Source: JAJFUE01 sp039683515 | GTDB lineage: Bacteria > Sumerlaeota > Sumerlaeia > MVZB01 | Direction: 5' to 3' | Length of the DNA: 64,000 nt | Assembly (NCBI GenBank): GCA_039683515.1 | Contig: JBDKRG010000054.1 | Span: forward strand, 1 to 64,000 | In this document: piece after piece, positions 42,798 to 52,100 of the stretch | Layout: each line of letters starts with the position of its first letter | How positions within the stretch are numbered: the first letter of the stretch is position 1 | Notes under the pieces: generated by a model | The model's database searches: none | What the model was told of the DNA's origin: nothing | The model's input: only the letters and a program-made list of their open reading frames with translations | Position numbers and translations under genes: made by a program

Positions 42798-44654
42798 AAA
42801 CAGATCCGGCAGGGCGCTGATTTCCACCTTTTGCGGCGCCGCCGGCGCCGGCCGCTTGCGGATGAATTCGCCCGTGACCATCTCGGTGTAGCCCAGGCCC
42901 GGGCCGACGATCGGGTAGACCGAGGCGTTGGGGTCGATCATGACCTCGAGCAGCGCCGGCCCCTCGTCGTAGGCGAGCATCGCCTCGATCGCCGGGCGGA
43001 TTTCCTCGGGCTGCGTGATGCGCCGGGCGAACCCGTAGCCGTCGGCCTCGGCCGCGCGGACGAAGTCCTTCGTGTGCATCGACTTGTCGGAGCCGCTGAA
43101 GCGCTCGCCGAAATACATCCGCTGCCACTGCCGGACCATGCCGTCGCCCAGGTTGTTGAGCAGCACGATCTTGACCGGCAGCTCGTAGGTGCTGGCCGTT
43201 TCCATCTCGCCGATGTTCATGCGGATCGAGCCGTCGCCGTCGATGTCGATGACGGTGCGGCCGGGGTTGGCCGCCTGCGCCCCGATCGCCGCCGGCAGGC
43301 CGAAGCCCATCGTCCCCATCGAGCCCGACGTCAGGAAATGGCGCGGCTGCCCGATGCGGTAATACTGCGCCGCCCACATCTGGTGCTGCCCGACGCCGGT
43401 CGCGACGATCGCGTCGGGCCCGGCCAGCTCCTGCAGGCACTCGATCACCGCGTACGGCTGGATGAGCTCGTTTTCCCGGTCATAGGCCATCCCGTATTCG
43501 GCCTTGAGCCCGGCCAGGTGCCGGTGCCACTCGCCGAAGTCCTTCCTGAACTTCTTGCCGGCCGCCATGAGGTCCCGGAGCGTCTGCCCGGCGTCGCCGA
43601 TGTGCGCCCACTGGGCCTTCTTGATCTTGTCGATCTCGGTCGCGTCGATGTCGATGTGCGCGATGTACTTGACGTTGGGCGCGAACGCGGCGACCTTGCC
43701 CGCGACCCGGTCGTCGAACCGCGCGCCGACGACGATCAGGAAGTCGCAGTCCTCGACGGCGTAGTTGGCGTAGGCCGCCCCGTGCATGCCGATCATGTGC
43801 AGCGTCAGCGGGTTGGCCGGGTCCGTCGCCCCGATGCCGGTCAGCGTGTTGACCGCCGGGATCTGGAACCGGTCCATGAACTGGCGCAGCTCGTCGGTGG
43901 CGTTGCCGAGGATCACCCCGCCGCCGACGTAGAGCAGCGGCCGCTCGCTGGCCGCGAGCATCTTGAAGAACGTCGCCGCCGACTCCTGGCTCAGGCGCGA
44001 GTTCTCGATTTTCTTGAGGTAGTGGCGGTAGCCGCGCATCTCGAGCAGCCCCTCGCCCCGGTATTCGCCCGTCCAGTTCTGGACATCCTTGGGAATGTCG
44101 ATGACGACCGGCCCCGGCCGGCCCGTGCGCGCGATGAAGAACGCCGAGCGGATCGTCGCCTCCAGCTCCTCGGGGTTGGTGACGAGGAACACGTGCTTGG
44201 CGCACGAGGCCATGAGCGTCGAGACCGGCGCCTCCTGGAACGCGTCGGTGCCGATGACCGAGCGCGGGACCTGGCCGCAGATCAGCACGAGCGGGATCGA
44301 GTCGGCCGCGCAGTCGCGCACCGGCGTCACCGTGTTGGTCGCCCCGGGGCCGCTCGTCACCAGCGCCACGCCGACCTTGCCGCTCGAGCGCGCGTAGCCG
44401 GCCGCCATGAACGTCGCCCCCTGCTCGTTGGCCGGGACGATCAGCCGGATCGGGTCCCCCTCGTCCTCGTCGCGCGCCTTGTTGTAGCGGAAGACCGCGT
44501 CGTAGGTCGGCAGGATCGACCCGCCGCTGTAGCCGAAGATGGTGTCGACGCCCTCTTCGGCCAGCACCTGCAGGATCATGTCCGCCCCGCTCATGGTCTG
44601 GCCGGCCATCGTCTGTTTGGCGGCCTCGGGTTGGGCTTCGGTCTGCGTTTTCAT
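42795..44654 (-). CDS. ilvB: Acetolactate synthase large subunit IlvB
   Basis: This 619-residue thiamine-diphosphate enzyme condenses pyruvate into acetolactate (or acetohydroxybutyrate) for branched-chain amino acids. The catalytic Glu77 lies in ANEQGA, where the usual Arg-His before it is replaced by Ala-Asn. SGPGATN, the family-specific GQVPRSVIGTDAFQE and the cofactor motif GDGS followed by LLNN are present. The C-terminal 30 residues are rich in Pro, Ala and Lys. Its stop codon coincides with the inverted repeat of an inserted element, so the original C-terminus may have changed. ilvH lies upstream, the reverse of the common ilvB-ilvH order. Confidence 0.94.
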   Translation of the reverse strand: MKTQTEAQPEAAKQTMAGQTMSGADMILQVLAEEGVDTIFGYSGGSILPTYDAVFRYNKARDEDEGDPIRLIVPANEQGATFMAAGYARSSGKVGVALVTSGPGATNTVTPVRDCAADSIPLVLICGQVPRSVIGTDAFQEAPVSTLMASCAKHVFLVTNPEELEATIRSAFFIARTGRPGPVVIDIPKDVQNWTGEYRGEGLLEMRGYRHYLKKIENSRLSQESAATFFKMLAASERPLLYVGGGVILGNATDELRQFMDRFQIPAVNTLTGIGATDPANPLTLHMIGMHGAAYANYAVEDCDFLIVVGARFDDRVAGKVAAFAPNVKYIAHIDIDATEIDKIKKAQWAHIGDAGQTLRDLMAAGKKFRKDFGEWHRHLAGLKAEYGMAYDRENELIQPYAVIECLQELAGPDAIVATGVGQHQMWAAQYYRIGQPRHFLTSGSMGTMGFGLPAAIGAQAANPGRTVIDIDGDGSIRMNIGEMETASTYELPVKIVLLNNLGDGMVRQWQRMYFGERFSGSDKSMHTKDFVRAAEADGYGFARRITQPEEIRPAIEAMLAYDEGPALLEVMIDPNASVYPIVGPGLGYTEMVTGEFIRKRPAPAAPQKVEISALPDLF

Positions 44655-44682
44655 CGTATATTCTCCGTCGTCGTGTTCAAAT

Positions 44683-44718
44683 CGTGCTCGTGCTCGTGCT
44701 CGTAATCGTAATCGTAAT
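44683..44718. repeat. Compound microsatellite (CGTGCT)3(CGTAAT)3
   Basis: This array lies in the 115-base spacer between ilvH and ilvB, inside what should be one transcript, with an ATCCGCA-type repeat close by at 44753-44771. Confidence 0.9.
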
Positions 44719-44769
44719 CGGGAATCGATCTTTCTGGGCTCGCGGATGCTTCATTCCGCAATCCGCAAT

Positions 44770-45300
44770 CTATACGTCGGGCGGCCGCAGGACTTCCACC
44801 CCGCGCTGGACGGCGATCCGCCCGGTTCGCGTCATTTCCAGGATTCCGAACGGCTCGAACAGCTCGCGCAGCTTCTCGTTCTTGTCGAGCGTGCCGACGA
44901 TTTCGACCACCAGGCTTTCGTGGCCGACGTCGACGATGCGCGCGCGGAAGATGTCGCAGATCTGCATGATCTCGCTGCGCTTGCGCTCGTCGCTGGCGAC
45001 CTTGATCAGCATCAGCTCGCGCTCGATGTGGATCTGGTTGCTCATGTCCATGACGCGGATGACGTCGACCATCTTGGAGAGCTGCTGGATGATCTGGTCG
45101 ATCACCTTGTCGTCGCCGCGCAGGGCCACGGTGATCTGGGAGATGGTCGGGTGCTGCGTCGTGCCGACCGCCAGCGACTCGATGTTGTAGCCGCGGGTGG
45201 CGAACATCCCGCTGATGCGCGCGAGCACCCCGGGATGGTTTTCCACCAGGATGGCGATCACGTGTTCGTGCTGGGTTGGGGAGGCGGTGTTCGGGAGCAT
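44770..45300 (-). CDS. ilvH: Acetolactate synthase small (regulatory) subunit IlvH
   Basis: This 176-residue regulatory subunit confers valine feedback control on IlvB. The N-terminal ACT domain begins VIAILVENHPGVLARISGMFATRGYNIESL. The second domain contains MLIKVASDERKRSEIMQICDIF and VVEIVGTLDKNEKLRELFEPFGI, ending RTGRIAVQRG, all diagnostic for IlvH. ATG 45300 leaves a 10-residue lead before the ACT domain; a longer frame upstream runs through the terminator and is not used. It is the first gene of ilvH-ilvB. Confidence 0.93.
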   Translation of the reverse strand: MLPNTASPTQHEHVIAILVENHPGVLARISGMFATRGYNIESLAVGTTQHPTISQITVALRGDDKVIDQIIQQLSKMVDVIRVMDMSNQIHIERELMLIKVASDERKRSEIMQICDIFRARIVDVGHESLVVEIVGTLDKNEKLRELFEPFGILEMTRTGRIAVQRGVEVLRPPDV

Positions 45301-45358
45301 ATCGGCATCGCTTGCTGGAGAATGGGGTGGGCCGGGTCCGCCCGGCCGACCGATTATT

Positions 45359-45400
45359 TTAAAAGACCCCCGCCGGTCTGTGTGCACCGGCGGGGGTCTT
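45359..45400 (-). terminator. Rho-independent terminator upstream of ilvH
   Basis: A perfect 15-bp stem, AAGACCCCCGCCGGT at 45363-45377 pairing with 45386-45400, is followed on the minus strand by TTTT. It ends the transcript of the gene at 45581-46045 and isolates ilvH-ilvB. Confidence 0.85.
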
Positions 45401-45580
45401 CGAACTCAATATCGGCATTGACCCGCTACGGTGCGCAGGGCGCTACAGCTACCGCTACGAGCAGCAGGGTCCGAAGGTTTGTGCGATTCTTGCGCGTCAC
45501 GGGTCGTGTTCCCTACAACAAAATCCACGCCAACAAACTATCCACCCATCGCATCGGAGTCAACGGAAAAAAACTTGAGG

Positions 45581-46045
45581 CTATACGATGTAGGTCCCGA
45601 AAATGCACCGGACCGCCGACGGGTCGAACGGCACGTTGGCGATGTGCCCGTCCTCCAGGTAGAACAGCCCGCGCAGCTGCGGCGAGATCGACGCGATGAT
45701 CCCATACTGGCCGTCGCCCGCCGGCCCGAACTGCCGGCGCGCCTGGATGTAGTGGCCGATCTCGAAGTGGTTGTCCATGATGTCCATCGACCCGATCGAT
45801 TCGGGGACGTGGCGCACCGTCTCGCTCAGCCGGACTTGGTCCTCGGGGGCGAGGTGGTTGATCAGGTAGGCGAGGTTGTCGCCCAGGTTCGAGTCGCGGA
45901 TCTCCGGATGGATCTCGTGATGGTCGAGCGAATACAGGACGAGGTTCAGGTCGTACCGCGTCTGCATCTGGTGCAGGCACCAGATCAGGGCCTTCAAGTG
46001 ATGCAGGATTTTCCTGCGTTGGTCAGTGGCGACGGCGCTCATCAT
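45581..46045 (-). CDS. Hypothetical cytoplasmic protein
   Basis: This 154-residue protein has no signal peptide or membrane helix. It contains a helical first half (ILHHLKALIWCLHQMQTRYDLNLV) and a second half with beta-like stretches ending GLFYLEDGHIANVPFDPSAV. It is slightly acidic and rich in His, Asp and Ile. I recognise no family. It is transcribed away from the lolA gene and ends before a strong terminator, so it is probably monocistronic. No clear ribosome binding site is seen. Confidence 0.6.
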   Translation of the reverse strand: MMSAVATDQRRKILHHLKALIWCLHQMQTRYDLNLVLYSLDHHEIHPEIRDSNLGDNLAYLINHLAPEDQVRLSETVRHVPESIGSMDIMDNHFEIGHYIQARRQFGPAGDGQYGIIASISPQLRGLFYLEDGHIANVPFDPSAVRCIFGTYIV

Positions 46046-46092
46046 TTGACAGACTTATCAAAATTTCAAATTTTTGCAAACATCCTTCAAGC

Positions 46093-46120
46093 TTGACACG
46101 AAGGAGACGTTTTGTATACT
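46093..46120 (+). promoter_or_regulatory. Near-consensus sigma-70-type promoter for lolA-lptE
   Basis: TTGACA at 46093-46098 and TATACT at 46115-46120 are separated by 16 bases, close to the vegetative consensus, in an AT-rich context. The lolA start is about 195 bases downstream, so the leader is long. A 37-codon open frame from ATG 46166 lies in the leader. Confidence 0.7.
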
Positions 46121-46320
46121 AGAATATTTTGTTTCCGATTGACAAATACTCTTTTGGGGGTCCGATGGCGGTTTTTCCCCACCCCCGCCGCCCCGCGCCG
46201 CCCCGCTTTTGGCGATTCCGGCCGATGCGACCCCCTGATGAAACCTTTTGCCAATGGGCTCTGTCAATGAAATACTAGGCAATTGCCTTGATGTCCGTGC
46301 CATAGGAGTCACTGAAGACC

Positions 46321-47097
46321 ATGAGCCCCACGCACCGATCCATCTGGCCCGCCCTGCTGCTGCTGGCCGTCCTGGCCGCCCCCGCCGCCCTCGCGGCCGA
46401 CGCCACCACCACGACCCTCACGCCGTCCCCCACCGCCGCGACGATGGCCCTCCTTTCGGCCCTCGAGTCCCGCCACGGCGCCGACAAGACCGTCTATGCC
46501 GAGTTCAGCCAGATCCGCCACGACGAGAGCATGGACGAGGATATCGGCTCCACCGGCTCGCTCTGGTTCAGGCGCAACCCCGACCAGTTCCGCTGCGACT
46601 ACACCAACCCCCAGCCCATGATCACCATCATGACCGACCAGAAGCTCTACATGTTCACCCAGGAGTTCAACCAGGTCGACTACTGGCAGTTCGAGTCGCC
46701 CGAGGAATACGCCCAGAACATGGACACCCTGATGCTCGGCTTCGGGTTCAAGGCCACCGACCTGGCCCGCCGCTACGAGATCCACTCCTCCGAGGACGAG
46801 GCCGCCCCGTTCGAGGAACTCCGCAAGGCCGGCCTCGGCCAGGACAAATACGCCCTGCTTGTTTTCACCCCCAGGCCGGCCTACCAGGAGCAGTCCCAGT
46901 TCACCACGCTCAAGGTATTCATTGACAAGGCCAAGAGTTTGCCTGACAAAATCTGGTATCAGGATCCGCAGGGCAACACGATGCGGATCCAGTTGCGGAA
47001 GATCGAATGGAACGTGACGATCGACAACGGCAGGTTTTCGCCCAAGAAGGTCTTCCCCGAAGACGCCAAATACTTCAACAAGCGGGACGCGATATGA
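46321..47097 (+). CDS. lolA: LolA-like outer-membrane lipoprotein carrier
   Basis: This 258-residue periplasmic protein has a clear signal peptide (about residues 1-26, ending ALAA). A LolA-type fold follows, with YAEFSQIRHDES, a GSLWFRRNPDQFRCDY segment and a VFTPRP strand. The protein is longer than E. coli LolA (about 180 mature residues). LolA shuttles lipoproteins from the inner to the outer membrane. It overlaps lptE by 4 bases (ATGA). The pairing of a lipoprotein carrier with the LptE lipoprotein makes functional sense. Confidence 0.8.
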   Translation: MSPTHRSIWPALLLLAVLAAPAALAADATTTTLTPSPTAATMALLSALESRHGADKTVYAEFSQIRHDESMDEDIGSTGSLWFRRNPDQFRCDYTNPQPMITIMTDQKLYMFTQEFNQVDYWQFESPEEYAQNMDTLMLGFGFKATDLARRYEIHSSEDEAAPFEELRKAGLGQDKYALLVFTPRPAYQEQSQFTTLKVFIDKAKSLPDKIWYQDPQGNTMRIQLRKIEWNVTIDNGRFSPKKVFPEDAKYFNKRDAI

Positions 47098-47618
47098 GAC
47101 AGGCATTACTGAGCATTGTCATCCTGGCGGCCGCCGTGGCCGCGAGCGGCTGCGAGCGCATCGCCCCGGTGCGTACCCTGCCCAACTGGGTCCAGGGCGT
47201 CTACGTCCCGATCGTCAAGAACACGAGCTACTGGCCCGGGATCGAGGAGGACGCCACGCGCAAGATCCAGGAGTCGTTCCTCGCCGACGGCCGCGTCGGC
47301 GTCGTCCCCAAGCAGAGCGCCGACATCATCCTGCAGGTCGAGATCGGCGAGTGGCGGGTGCGCACGTCCGGCACCAGCGGCGACGACATCGCCGACCGCA
47401 CCGAATACACGCTGACGGCCAAGGTCCAGCTCTTCGAGCCGCTCGCCGAGCAGCCGCTGGCCACCCTGCCGCCGATCGTCGTCCGCCGCGACTACAACAC
47501 CGACTCCCGCTCGATCGATTACGACCCCGAGCCCGACCGCGTCGACGACATGCTGCGCAACCTCGGCGAGTCGATCGTCCGCGCGACGATCACCGGCTTC
47601 CCCGCCACGATGCAGTGA
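47094..47618 (+). CDS. lptE: LptE-like outer-membrane lipoprotein
   Basis: This 174-residue lipoprotein has a signal peptide with lipobox AASGC (about residues 16-20). The body GVYVPIVKNTSYWPGIEEDATRKIQESFLADGRVGVV, in parts, matches the LptE/RlpB pattern in which a V-P-x-x-x-N motif precedes a helix ending in F-x-x-D-G-R. LptE plugs the LptD barrel and helps insert lipopolysaccharide. ATG 47094 overlaps the lolA stop. A bidirectional terminator with unusual repeat arms follows. Confidence 0.8.
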   Translation: MRQALLSIVILAAAVAASGCERIAPVRTLPNWVQGVYVPIVKNTSYWPGIEEDATRKIQESFLADGRVGVVPKQSADIILQVEIGEWRVRTSGTSGDDIADRTEYTLTAKVQLFEPLAEQPLATLPPIVVRRDYNTDSRSIDYDPEPDRVDDMLRNLGESIVRATITGFPATMQ

Positions 47619-47628
47619 GTAAGAAATG

Positions 47629-47730
47629 ATGAATGATGAGTGATGAATGATGAAAAAAGCCCCCGACGTTCGGGGGCTTTTTTCATGCTTGGGTTTTTTC
47701 ATCATTCATCATTCATCACTCATCATTCAT
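47629..47730. repeat. 24-bp perfect repeat arms around a terminator
   Basis: The ATGAATGATGAG-type arm at 47629-47652 is repeated perfectly in reverse complement at 47707-47730, and heptamer-like ATGAATG units extend it. Between the arms lies a strong terminator. The right arm runs into the 3' end of glk, whose stop codon is at 47723. Confidence 0.92.
47653..47683. terminator. Bidirectional terminator lptE / glk
   Basis: AAAAAAGCCCCCG at 47653-47665 pairs perfectly with 47671-47683, giving T runs on both strands between the convergent lptE and glk genes. Confidence 0.95.
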
Positions 47731-48718
47731 TCATGATTTCCATCGCGCGCGACGCGGCCCCCCACAGCGGGATCCGCGTCTCCAGGATCACCTTGACCGG
47801 GATCTGCTTGATCAGCTCGCTCAGGCGGCCCTTGTTGGTGAAGCCGTTCATGAACTCGGCGCGCCTCAGGCGCGGCAGGATCTTGGGCGCGATCCCGCCG
47901 CCGAGATAAATCCCCCCGCGCGACATCGTCGTCAGCGCGTAATCGCCCGCCTGCGCGCCGTAGATTTGCACGAACAGGTCGAGCGTGCGCGCGCAGAGCG
48001 GCTCGTCGTCGCCCAGCCCGTGCTTGGAGATGATCGCCCCCGGGTCGCCGCCTTCCATTTCGCGCGCCAGCCAGTCGGGCTCGGCGGCGCGGCCGGTGTC
48101 GCGCAGGAACTGGTAGATGTGGTAGAGCCCCGGCCCCGAGAGCACGCGCTCCTTGCTGATCCGGCCGTAGATGTCCCACAGGTAGCGGAGCAGGTCGACC
48201 TCGATCTCGCTGTTGGGCGAGAAGTCGGCGTGGCCCGCCTCGGATGCCACCGCGATCCAGTGGCCGCGGTCGTGCACGAGCATCGCGTGGCCGAGCCCCG
48301 TGCCGGCCGCGACCAGCCCCCGGTTGGCGACCGGCTCAGGCTCGCCCTCGTTGATCGTGGCAAGGCCCGCCTCGGGGGCGACCAGCACGCCCAACGCCAT
48401 CGCCTGGATGTCGTTCACGAGGTCGATCCGGTCGTGGCCGAACAGGCCGCCGATGTCGCGCGCGTCGATCGGCCAGCGCACGTTGACCGTGACCTCGGCG
48501 CGGCGGTCGGCGATCGGCCCCGGGATGCCGAAGCACGCCGCGGCCGGCCGGCAATTGACCTGCTTGAGGAAATCGGCGATCAGATCGCGGAAACTCTTCC
48601 ACTCATTGGTCCGATACACGTGCTCGTGGACGGGCGCGCACGGCCCGGCCTCCGTCGAAAAGCACCCCATGGCGGTCTTGGTCCCGCCGATATCGCCCGC
48701 GACAACAAACTGCTCCAT
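47723..48718 (-). CDS. glk: Glucokinase, Glk family
   Basis: This 331-residue sugar kinase phosphorylates glucose with ATP. The phosphate-binding VVAGDIGGTKTAMGCF (about residues 5-20), the catalytic Asp in VNDIQAMA (about 93-100), LVAAGTGLGHAML and the EAGHADFSP substrate motif identify the Glk (not ROK) family. AAGGA lies 9 bases before ATG 48718. It could work with the GH57 enzyme in glucan turnover. Its 3' end lies within the long inverted repeat shared with the lptE terminator. Confidence 0.92.
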   Translation of the reverse strand: MEQFVVAGDIGGTKTAMGCFSTEAGPCAPVHEHVYRTNEWKSFRDLIADFLKQVNCRPAAACFGIPGPIADRRAEVTVNVRWPIDARDIGGLFGHDRIDLVNDIQAMALGVLVAPEAGLATINEGEPEPVANRGLVAAGTGLGHAMLVHDRGHWIAVASEAGHADFSPNSEIEVDLLRYLWDIYGRISKERVLSGPGLYHIYQFLRDTGRAAEPDWLAREMEGGDPGAIISKHGLGDDEPLCARTLDLFVQIYGAQAGDYALTTMSRGGIYLGGGIAPKILPRLRRAEFMNGFTNKGRLSELIKQIPVKVILETRIPLWGAASRAMEIMNE

Positions 48719-49156
48719 GAATGATCCTTCCCCCGGACTGTCACTCGCGCCCATGTCGATATTGAACATCTACTCAATATACCACCGGCATTGTTCACGG
48801 ATTAAACGCCGGTTTCAACCCACAAGTACGCGCGCGCCCCCCGAGGCAACACCTCGAAACTAGGAACTCGAAACTAGAAACATAAAAAGTATTTATCTTA
48901 ACATTCGCCCCGGTTCCCGCATCCCGCTCCTCGGCGACCTCGAAAACCCAGGTTTATGTCCCTTGGGTCCCTTAGGTCCTTTCGCTAGTAGGCTTTAGCC
49001 CCTGAGCCGGTCGCCACGTCCTGCCCGGATGCCCGGTTCGGCGGGCCCGCCCCGCGATTCCGGCTGGTGTTGCGTTGAATCTTCGCGCTAGAGTATCCTG
49101 TCCGGGTGCGCCGCGGCCTTGATGCCCGTGGCCACAAACATCTTTTGGATACAACC
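48719..49156. other. Gene-free region with AT-rich and nonamer repeats
   Basis: This divergent region holds an AT-rich block with ACTAGAA-type repeats (about 48850-48895), which resembles the one at 19017-19066, and a GTCCCTTGG array (48957-48981). No gene is supported. Promoters for glk and the membrane protein gene must lie here; I cannot place them. Confidence 0.45.
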
Positions 49157-52100
49157 ATGGCTTACGATTCATCCAGGAGCACCACGAATGGCGCGATCTT
49201 CCTGCGCCTGCTGGCATACCCGCTCTTCCTCGCCTCGGGCGCGGCGGGACTGATCTACGAGGTCGTCTGGAACCGCGTCCTGCTCAACACGTTCGGCGCG
49301 GGGCTGTATGCGGTCACGGCGGTCGTCGCGGCGTTCATGGCCGGGCTGGCGCTGGGCGCATGGCTGCTCGGCTCGCTCGGCGACCGGATCGGCCGGCCGC
49401 TGCGGCTCTACGGCGCCCTCGAGCTGGGCGTCGCGCTCTGCGGCGGGGCCGCCCCGTTCATCCTGCCCAAGATCGCGATCATCGACCAATACGCCTACCA
49501 CGTCTTCGGCCAGAACTTCGGCGCGCTGACCGCCCTGCGGTTCATCGTGGCTTTCATGCTGATGCTGATCCCGACGACGCTCATGGGCGCGACGTTGCCG
49601 GTCATGTCCCGGTTCATGGTCCGCCAGAAGGAGCACCTCGGCCTTCACGTCGGCGCGCTGTACGCGACCAACACGTTCGGCGCGGTGATCGGCACGTTCG
49701 CCGCCGGCTTCTACCTGATCGGCCTGCTCGGCCTGCGGAACACGGACCTGTTCGCCGCGACGCTCAACACCGCCGTCGGCCTGAGCGCGCTCATCCTGTC
49801 GATGGGCCTCGAGCGCGTCCCCATGTCGACGGCCAGGGTCAAGGCCGCCGTCGCGGCCACCGAGGCCGGCGCCCCGTCGCTCGGCGTCGTGCGCTGGGTG
49901 CTGTTCACGGCGCTGGTTTCGGGCGTCGTGTCGCTGGCCGCGCAGGTCCTGTGGAGCCGCACGCTGATCTTCTCGTTCGTCTACCTCAAGAACACGACCT
50001 ACGCCTTCTCGGCGATGCTGACGGTTTTCCTCGCGGGGCTGGCGCTCGGCAGCGCGCTTGTCGGCCTGTTCGTGGACTCGCAGAAAAACCCGCTGCGCCT
50101 CTACGGCATGCTCCTGTCGCTGCTCGGCGTCTCGATCATCATGTCGGTCGTGGTGCTCCACACCGGGGCCGACGCCCTCCAGATCGGCGAGGCGCTCGAT
50201 GCCGCGGGGGCGAACCTCAACTGGCCGCTCGCCGTGGCCAACGTCATGGTGCAAAGCCTGGGCGTCCTCGGCATCCCGACGCTCCTCATGGGCATGGCGT
50301 TCCCGGTCGCCGCGCGCGTGGTGACGCAGATCGGCCGCGTCGGCACGGACGTCGGCCGGCTCTACGCGCTCAACACGATCGGCTCGATCATCGGCTCGCT
50401 CCTGGCGGCGTTCGTGATCATCCCGGCCCTGGGGCTCACCGGCGGACTGATCCTGCTCGGCATCGTCGACGCCGCGATCGGCCTGGCGACGATGTGGCGC
50501 GCCGGCCAGGCCCGCATGCACCTGGTCGTTCTCGCCCCGCTGACGATCGGCATGACGATCCTCGCCCTCTCCAACCCGCAGGGCCTCCAGCGGCTCGGCA
50601 CCGTCTACGACAAGCTGGTTTTCTACCTCGAAGGCCCCCTGGCCACCGTCTCGGTCATCTCGAGCAACCTGGACGAGGAAACGATCTACGTCGATGACGT
50701 CGGCGTGGCCGGCACCGACCCCGTCCTGCAGACCGACCAGAAGTCGCTGGCGCACGTCCCGATGATGCTGCTGGAGAACCCGACGGCCGCCCTCACGGTC
50801 GGCTTCGGCAGCGGCGGCGCGTCGTATTCGCTCCAGCTCCACGACGCCCTCAGGAAGGTCCACTGCGTCGAGATCTGCCAGGAGGTCCCGCGCGCCGCGC
50901 CGTACCTGGCCGCCGCCAACCACCTGTTCTTCGCGCGCAGCGAGCGCGTCGACGCCGTCAAGCCGGGCGTCTACCTGGCGCGGTCGGTGACGGGCAAGGA
51001 CGGCGAGACGGTCGTCTGCAAGGCCTCGACGCGGCTCACCGCAAAGATGCTCGCCACGATCAAGGCCGAGAGCCCCGACCCCGAGGTGCTCGTCGGCGAC
51101 CCGTTCGAATTCGGCGCCGGCGACGACGTCTACCGCATCATCCTCGACGACGCGCGCGCCTACCTGCGCTACACCGAGCAGCGCTACGACTTCATCGCCA
51201 CCGACTGCACCGACCTGCGCTACAAGTCCAACGCCAACCTCTACGACGTCGAGTACTTCAAGGCCTGCGAGCAGCGCCTCACCCCCGACGGCATCGTCGT
51301 CGTGTGGATGCCGCTGGCCGGGCTCGACCCCGCGATCTTCAAGACCGCCCTGCGCACGTTCCACCACGTCTTCCCGAAGATGGGCGTCTTCTACATGGAC
51401 AACGAGCCGACCCATTACATCCTGCTCATCGGCTGGCAGGGGAGCGGCCCCATCAAGCTCGACTACCGCCTCTTCAAGAAGCGCCTCGCCGAGCCCGACG
51501 TCCTGCAGGACCTGGCCGAGCTGCACCTGGACGACCCGGTCAAGCTCCTGTCGTGCTTCATCACCGGCGGCGACGCCATGAACGACTACCTCAAGGGCGA
51601 GGAGCTCAACACCGAGAACGACCCGGTGATCGAGTTCCAGTCGCCGCGCTACGGCTACGGCCCCAAGCCGGTCATCGACAACCTGCAGGGGCTGATGGAC
51701 ATCCGCGTCTCGCCGCGCAAGTTCATCGTCGAGGGCTCGATGCCCCCGGAGGACCTGGCCCGCCTCGAGCGCTATGAGAAGGCGCTGCCTTACATCATTC
51801 AGGGCCACGCCGCCATGCGCAACACGGACATCGAGGGGGCCACCCGCGCCTACCTGGCCGCCCGCCAGATCACCCCCGACGACATCAGCGTCGCCAACCT
51901 GCTGACCTTCCCGATCCTGCAGAAGCGGCTCGAGAAGGAACGGAGCCCGCTCATCGCGCTGTGGCTCGGCCGCTCACTGATGATCCAGGGCAAGATCGAC
52001 GGCGCGTTTGGCCTGATTGACCAGGCGCGCAAGACCTATGAGGCCTCCCAGGCGATGCCCGCCAGGTCGGACGAGGCCCGCCGCCTCGACGCCGGCCGGC

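Noticed and set aside
46166..46279. 37-codon leader open frame before lolA
   Set aside because: Arg/Pro-rich with a weak ribosome binding site; noted as part of a long leader but not called as a gene.
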